Part shown: piece by piece, positions 20,201 to 20,990 of the stretch
Layout: each line of letters starts with the position of its first letter
Position numbering within the stretch: position 1 is the first letter of the stretch
From: Christensenellaceae bacterium
GTDB taxonomy: Bacteria > Bacillota > Clostridia > Christensenellales > CAAEEZ01
Length of the DNA: 20,990 nt
Reading direction: 5' to 3'
NCBI GenBank assembly: GCA_020024085.1
Contig: JAHHUG010000016.1
Location: 1-20,990, forward strand
Notes under the pieces: generated by a model
Told to the model about the DNA's origin: nothing
The model's database searches: none
What the model saw: only the letters and a program-made list of their open reading frames with translations
Made by a program: the position numbers and the translations under genes

Positions 20201-20666
20201 CTACACCAAACATAGTATCTAAATCATTTAGTGCAACCTCTTGAACGGTATCATTTTTGAAACTATCAAAAGTCAATTTGCCTGTTGTTAAGCTAGTATG
20301 TTGACCATTATTGAAATCATAGTAATTTTTAGCAAATTGTAATCCCTTAAAATTTTCAGCTTTTTGAGGTATATTTCTGTCTGCATGAGCGTGACTATCT
20401 ATATTTTGAATACCAACCTTATCATCAAGACCAAAAAATACACCACCACCATTAAACAAATCAACTTCGTGCCAATAATCAGTATTATTAACGCGTACAT
20501 GGTTAGTAGATACTTGCACATAAGACTTATTGTATGTATAAGCTGATGCTTGAGTGTTACCAAATGGTATAGCAATAAAGGCTGTAAAACACATTGCTAC
20601 AATTAGCAATATAAATGCCAGCCTACTATAACCTTTTTGATTAAATTGTCTCCTATTTGTTGTCAT
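8259..20666 (-). CDS. Giant exported surface protein with MBG/YDG-type repeats and C-terminal membrane anchor
   Basis: One uninterrupted frame of 4135 codons. Residues 1-42 form a signal peptide: RR and K early, a hydrophobic core at 16-34 and an ASA cleavage site at 40-42. Residues 43 to about 350 form a beta-rich N-terminal region that I do not recognise. About 350-1090 contains Ig-like segments, two with the bacterial Ig signature VTDKAGN or ITDQAGN. About 1097-3660 is a train of MBG-type modules. Recognisable YDG motifs have their Y (or F) at 1742, 1913, 2000, 2857, 2990, 3250 and 3356, and YG/FG-type motifs at 1210, 1321, 2088 and 3470. A C-terminal domain (about 3950-4095) ends in DLGWFVYADAP, followed by a membrane helix (about 4103-4125) and a Lys-rich tail. 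No LPXTG-like sortase motif is visible, so anchoring is probably by the membrane helix. Cys is rare (about 17). An adhesin or structural surface fibre is likely by family; the ligand is unknown. AGGAGG lies 4 nt before the ATG. Confidence 0.93.
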   Translation of the reverse strand: MTTNRRQFNQKGYSRLAFILLIVAMCFTAFIAIPFGNTQASAYTYNKSYVQVSTNHVRVNNTDYWHEVDLFNGGGVFFGLDDKVGIQNIDSHAHADRNIPQKAENFKGLQFAKNYYDFNNGQHTSLTTGKLTFDSFKNDTVQEVALNDLDTMFGVGTGFYGWHSGQNGMNVRTTLSPDKLCYHMDGWLQGRSGSNDSKQWRINNGLMYTFIQIPADIAPYISVSASANIGTKAVIGEVYFQGLGSPYRPDCKFIPVMDMQVGTKPNTDAKDLGFNKVSNAQVTGNGTDSADEKVVRTTGEVDMNGNTWIKLVIGVMSNDTNSLNGRTNQEWNNYLNVSNVKLTFRLKAPNIHTSLNLETSNYINGTTAKRVASFEVAIDKKILGSNHVEHFLNPTGNTSLTIKLIDTTRCSNDNDTANMKEITLTDNDKVNGSWYDTKVVDSGNYKIYTFKFYITQNGKYRVRLYDRYKYKNLQESSTSLTQDASESNIDAGAPQLPKSDLAGKWFTNSAESFNISNLVDTIDEKNNRNGASAAGVDKLNVYLKKIGDDETVTNPNSLIAGSKSATYDLSSGSVSTKNIKLVDLYSNFFTDKSANWGYGRYVVFYNVTDKAGNASEYKVDYFNYENNAEYSFNDIKVYTNKWLTSTEFNQVSNWVTTDKIVIKFNFNDTDFHFPVKFDIITGNDGFEFCNFIKKTASNGSELPSGVTVEEGYYYAVVDLNKIPKINLNFHIDKLYVNGYKLGKPTQFNTTELRLQVDTQKPFDKLNELPMLDANTLEGLKNGWYTFRDNNKFLSSVDNSFKLPRKDKGGMYFFVNCDKESMSDYYDNYTFTVKGTNVKVEAQSYQGYILVFVPLTNQANNKLVLDITDQAGNLTTINLPNIQYDDREYKVGNMKVFHFEKLFNDYIEINETTDLTDNIETRLEEKDLASIVNRIYARGEKLTIKVNQVPQYQDFKYVGMTIKSADGTLNQTFEDASAPKTDFVFGETVDSKYEQVNIDLLVNKYINIDIYAKDLPLTNDINTTPKYRYDATDMDFTIKDVNGGSPIIRGIVSDNYVDNVWTGIKNFVNGGNKLSVSIKNDVDRIYTREAKTVIVNIIRRDVDVNIKGNFNFEDIDGFKVITQQFGEPINIDFDLITGTSDVLDMEFAVEGTGDNITGSIRNLTFKSKTDNPVADNYNFNFKINQQDVVLKIKIVPRTITIELSDVPDIIYGSNDAEIENALKAVKKAVIDGLQLKDGSTLQIGNILGNLKLVISEQDKTPISVKTPVNDINHPYYIDLSNLYVEGNKGNFIIKADNKTNKFNIVKRNITLNIDSKYNSIEYGNVPQNFLDANIVSFDNMVSGDSISEITALISYSINHNGALATKTNNYYDAKTGYSLQFKVNGKHNNYNVIANKFDFNIIPRTINFGIDLSKATTGKEYNGKSLVGVNGDFDDYSKVFPYDINEIKKQFLVASDFDKYNFTGANNAFYIDGEVINVNLNGYTIKAVADFDTKVTTTLNRNYKFVPVCNITTFTISPKTVDATITSFVDANGQNTDFTKLFRYFGQGFTSAITEFKFEVMGAVESDKANFKVAVNNGSSYVDAVTFANDINSAAGSHDIMVYYAPDKQDIRLNYLINQKAVVLNILKALYTLEAKDFEGLKLAVDTALNNVIYTGNSFTYNKVITFTTADGKVIEFKLYTKEQYINVGTGYNIFIDTTTATVDKNADYSGVNFNGKDHYTFAIKPFIITEKNFGTITLNKVYDGTTAFNQTVTLVGTPDNVVMTISGTLDNADAGNRNANITRTISNANYKLGAGLGSAQAQVEVAKKDATIQYNGKTSFVKDATNAKFNVNDFVVNGIVEKDKATLNKDLKRDNDLAIDSEFSSLNDGGIITVKYTNTNYNVANIKITIHFIDANVVIVDIAIKENISNLIYDGKVFNPTFNLTGNVEIPADVEVTTDINSPIKDAGTYTFTAKIDKVVNGKTYYGEKTFTVVIKPVVIDVQNEIAKKTITISVDNKDFDGTTNAKLNITSNNFGVVAGENVEVELKDVVSNFENIIGKSNVAYATKLKFGQGITQSNYEIVNASGVVEGTINKKAIDFVVSDTIVYGQPLTITPNGVVEGFDVTLGVSGIDTYTPVGTPTATFTFDNTNKYYTLGSIKGVSGKVATPNTLSITINKRPVSVSVNDMEVSAGTTAESIKIPAIFEKTNGNRGYFDKDYAEFSAISFDIYNISNTGALSVGKYQIVPKVSIPTLKNYSLEINPETKFIIVRGTKVKVSFVGSNIVYVYGNVKDNNAIIDALLKTIKFTDFENKVVFDGATATPEQIASLKEKISFLFDGASIFQENKNISDLTKANADTYTIKINYNSNVAEQDFIFNSYDANNLKVQINKRKVKFEFKPNFFSYNMVDGKYETCFFYGDDLFTDALLNEMLQVVDNEDSTGTVINGFISSKTSISDKGGLKFNTPSYSSIGLYNAGEYTLDFKDLWFSASKSSTNFENYEYTVPADNLNRKIVIKPKEVKLEVKYRIGDSLVDSFEFDSNLPSFASDWVVSVKGEVSYNNKFDYFDFEKINLNRENDNIFNAGAYNFLLEIVDKDDNYFVSMNGKYVNVVNKFNITKRQVVVDSLSFNDNKFDKVFDNNSNLVNPKYSVRYLNDGTVIKAENGENKINAESLFAINAGYYNNGLAEVNALNNLDIKYILSLKDESNYEIVKGNVAVNGDTTITVEGGSSVVYTGKGNITPANLQINVKYDKDGIATLLDNDTITKVYDSQTKLNVSYDFIVSDVLSSLINGRIVNANFNDKNVDKANKVTLSLGFTSDIKNIYSNINIYLNGTDEAHKIKFNNVGNVYTFNIDYTGATITPCNVVATEDSYITKIYDGTNSIYYTPSVQPDSTGKYIYSELDQEGYEKRSEVYVKPFVYAGDNLEIKLHLDKINFGSRVDSADSYTIQVEAEILNGDLNKNYRFEGNNIVGIIKQVVNGKVSDIKATITKRLVSFSVRPDFDANISKVYDGNTFIEINQSLSSSDYISSGVLPKDKDKIKLEMRGNAEFESQYAGPKIPIILRHAILVDKDDPNAEINYEIENGGKIEGLYGSIKPRPVDIADDQIIIYNTRYFGPDANNYNVEVIDDKVYGGDKDNTVSIYMPIKSRTMDNGILPFDEQFKLKVYIDMGLEDNITGLAQNIILKAKPGKPAPEIKLVPNGIDTEIARKVANSYTINNIDKIFKNNKLVVGANSTHDSKYYSKVFIQKFIITEDLIYFDETNNIFNKVYDGTTNLNSRVKAKVGKFDSDGNDLMPFLTKQINGILVLNPENIYDTANAGVHKINIQLSNELIMELGQNTLADWYELRIPEFIEKESVIEKRIINVYIKPAGGKIYDGTKNAVYGIDYIFEMPLASTGKLEGIMPKDEKNIKILCDAEYTSPYAGVTSLMCKNLRFDTTFGDGKTYRNYDIRIAYKTPNGIVQTNEREYPDLTIGQRTLVVTPNKLVLTFGDMLPMTTDINKLIGKPNFEGFVGSDKEDQAFIDSIVYGYDKNTVGSILNVNNYRDIKIISCDETKLANYKLVFAPGVIEVNPLQIIISLDTSQIMIDKYLSSFFGEKLNAVENAIILSFADGSRVPALDAKKIMRYISIEKPNINSDAGKYSLRVIVNRLEGYLNYSFNDAEFNSKDYKYEIKPIDIPYNAMPQDNVFEFEVGRNYADILINRCVLNVNDTSYARFKKTLCKKNSQGVYEPFTGNFEIHNYGDEFAILITSEKYYVDKGWDKNVNYNDTLVKIANVNIVNKSISLAMKDCVNLVFNNAVQKYPETYAGIPTQYVDFIKLVILDSNGNVVNEVINVGTYTVLAYSTNDAYVIRSLNNFDTSIIKDANIKAYAEKGCATAVMRVNKIKVNNVGKNYINISPIAKNDSAGLAELKTNIIKSIKFNADALTEANIKLDVLDVDVAGVYNFKISLTGLDANGIDTENYILDNPNYTVRVITSEKYNEGKVSINTTDNNDLRQEIVNSTLFYQIGNENDIKAMLKANGSLFGNIYGMVYAQFKEDDETHATINSKNVALNTSVIIEIKVDGKFKNKDLYLVTDNGVCKQIQNVEYIQKNGETYAKFVTDDLGWFVYADAPVTKDTVKSIVLITVLSVIMALVVTLFVIKMIKISKATKNK
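9640..17400 (-). repeat. Array of about 22 diverged MBG/YDG protein modules
   Basis: Counting the inter-module linker, a beta strand ending in I-x-K/P-R/K followed by another strand (for example FNIVKRNI, FNIIPRTI, ITINKRPV, FNITKRQV, ATITKRLV, GSIKPRPV, SVIEKRII, YEIKPIDI), gives about 22 occurrences between residues near 1097 and 3652. That is one per 115-120 residues. The modules share motif skeletons but little DNA identity, so the array is old rather than freshly amplified. Boundaries are approximate. Confidence 0.75.
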
Positions 20667-20990
20667 ACTTCCTCCTAAAATACATTAAGGGAAAAATTGC
20701 ATAATTATCCCATAAATATATATAATACAATTTTACAATAACATATTATCAAAGTCAAGACTAAATCAAAAATTTGACCATCTTTTTAATCAAATTAATA
20801 TGTAAATTAATAAACTTTATGCTTTAGTCAAATAAAATTCTATTTTTTATATAAAAATTTGCGAAAAACTGAAAATTTTGTCATATTTTTTCATAAATTT
20901 CTATTTGCAAAAATAAGGATTGTAATAGTGTAAAAAAACCTTTTTTTGCATAAAAAATACTAAAATTTATGGATTTATAATGCACAAAAT
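20667..20990. other. AT-rich upstream region of the giant gene
   Basis: I see no gene in these 324 bases. They hold the ribosome site and promoter of the giant gene, a small dyad TCAAA-AA-TTTGA (20766-20777), and a second TTGACT on the minus strand (20831-20826) without a matching -10. On the plus strand TTGACC (20774-20779), a 16-nt spacer and TAATAT (20796-20801) could drive a divergent gene beyond the right edge. An ATG at 20981 is too close to the edge to judge. Confidence 0.55.
20730..20758 (-). promoter_or_regulatory. Probable promoter of the giant surface protein gene
   Basis: On the minus strand TTGACT (20758-20753) is followed after 17 nt by TAAAAT (20735-20730). A start near 20723 would leave a leader of about 57 nt ending in AGGAGG (20676-20671). 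An alternative -10, TATTAT, lies a few bases further on (20727-20722). Confidence 0.6.

Noticed and set aside
9781..20546. Plus-strand ORFs of 60-95 codons inside the giant gene, and the minus-strand ORF at 15944-16156
   Set aside because: They are shadows of the repeat-rich coding strand, without ribosome sites or recognisable domains.
8259..20666. Possible merging of several genes or frameshifts in the giant frame
   Set aside because: The frame is open throughout, repeat motifs continue in phase from about 1097 to 3652, there is one signal peptide at the start and one anchor at the end, and no internal ribosome site with a signal peptide was seen.
20932..20947. A7-CC-T7 palindrome as a terminator
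   Set aside because: The 2-nt loop and pure A/T stem would be unstable, and no gene ends there.

Overview
The window is very AT-rich (roughly 30% GC by eye). It uses strong GAGG/GGAGG-type ribosome binding sites, A/T-rich sigma-70-type promoters and short intrinsic terminators with U-runs. This fits a low-GC Bacillota, probably an uncultured gut-type clostridial lineage. The lineage is inferred from composition and gene style; there is no rRNA or tRNA gene here to confirm it. All recognised CDS end in TAA, and Trp is read from TGG, so there is no sign of a recoded genetic code.

Layout. Positions 1-29 hold an intrinsic terminator for a gene to the left of the window. Positions 145-1896 (minus strand) hold a tightly spaced pair of polytopic membrane proteins that look like distant paralogues. 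Divergent from them, sharing a compact promoter with an 11-bp inverted repeat, is a radical SAM protein of the PflX-like (COG1313) type (1943-2842). A bidirectional terminator then separates it from a convergent gene (2917-3996, minus) for a membrane-anchored, acidic, repeat-containing protein ending in a DUF2188-like domain. Back-to-back promoters with overlapping -35 boxes separate that gene from uraA (4230-5771), followed by upp (5861-6490). Next comes an archaeal/genomic-type aspartyl-tRNA synthetase (6650-7984) with its own strong extended -10 promoter and terminator. The remaining ~60% of the window is one uninterrupted minus-strand gene of 4135 codons (8259-20666). It encodes an exported giant surface protein with a signal peptide, Ig-like segments, about 22 MBG/YDG-type repeats and a C-terminal membrane anchor. 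Its AT-rich upstream region fills the right end.

Functional links. UraA imports uracil and Upp converts it to UMP, forming a two-gene salvage unit. The AspRS carries residues that suggest it also charges tRNA-Asn, which would require an amidotransferase (GatCAB) elsewhere in the genome. The giant protein and the acidic DUF2188 protein are envelope-associated and are the least understood parts.

The most interesting items are the giant MBG/YDG protein with no visible sortase motif, the acidic membrane-anchored DUF2188 protein with an in-frame 36-bp tandem repeat, the symmetric divergent promoter whose plus-strand transcript is probably leaderless, and a recurring arrangement in which three genes have a decoy ATG fused to the Shine-Dalgarno exactly 12 nt before the likely start. 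I found no clear defence system, CRISPR array, IS element or prophage.
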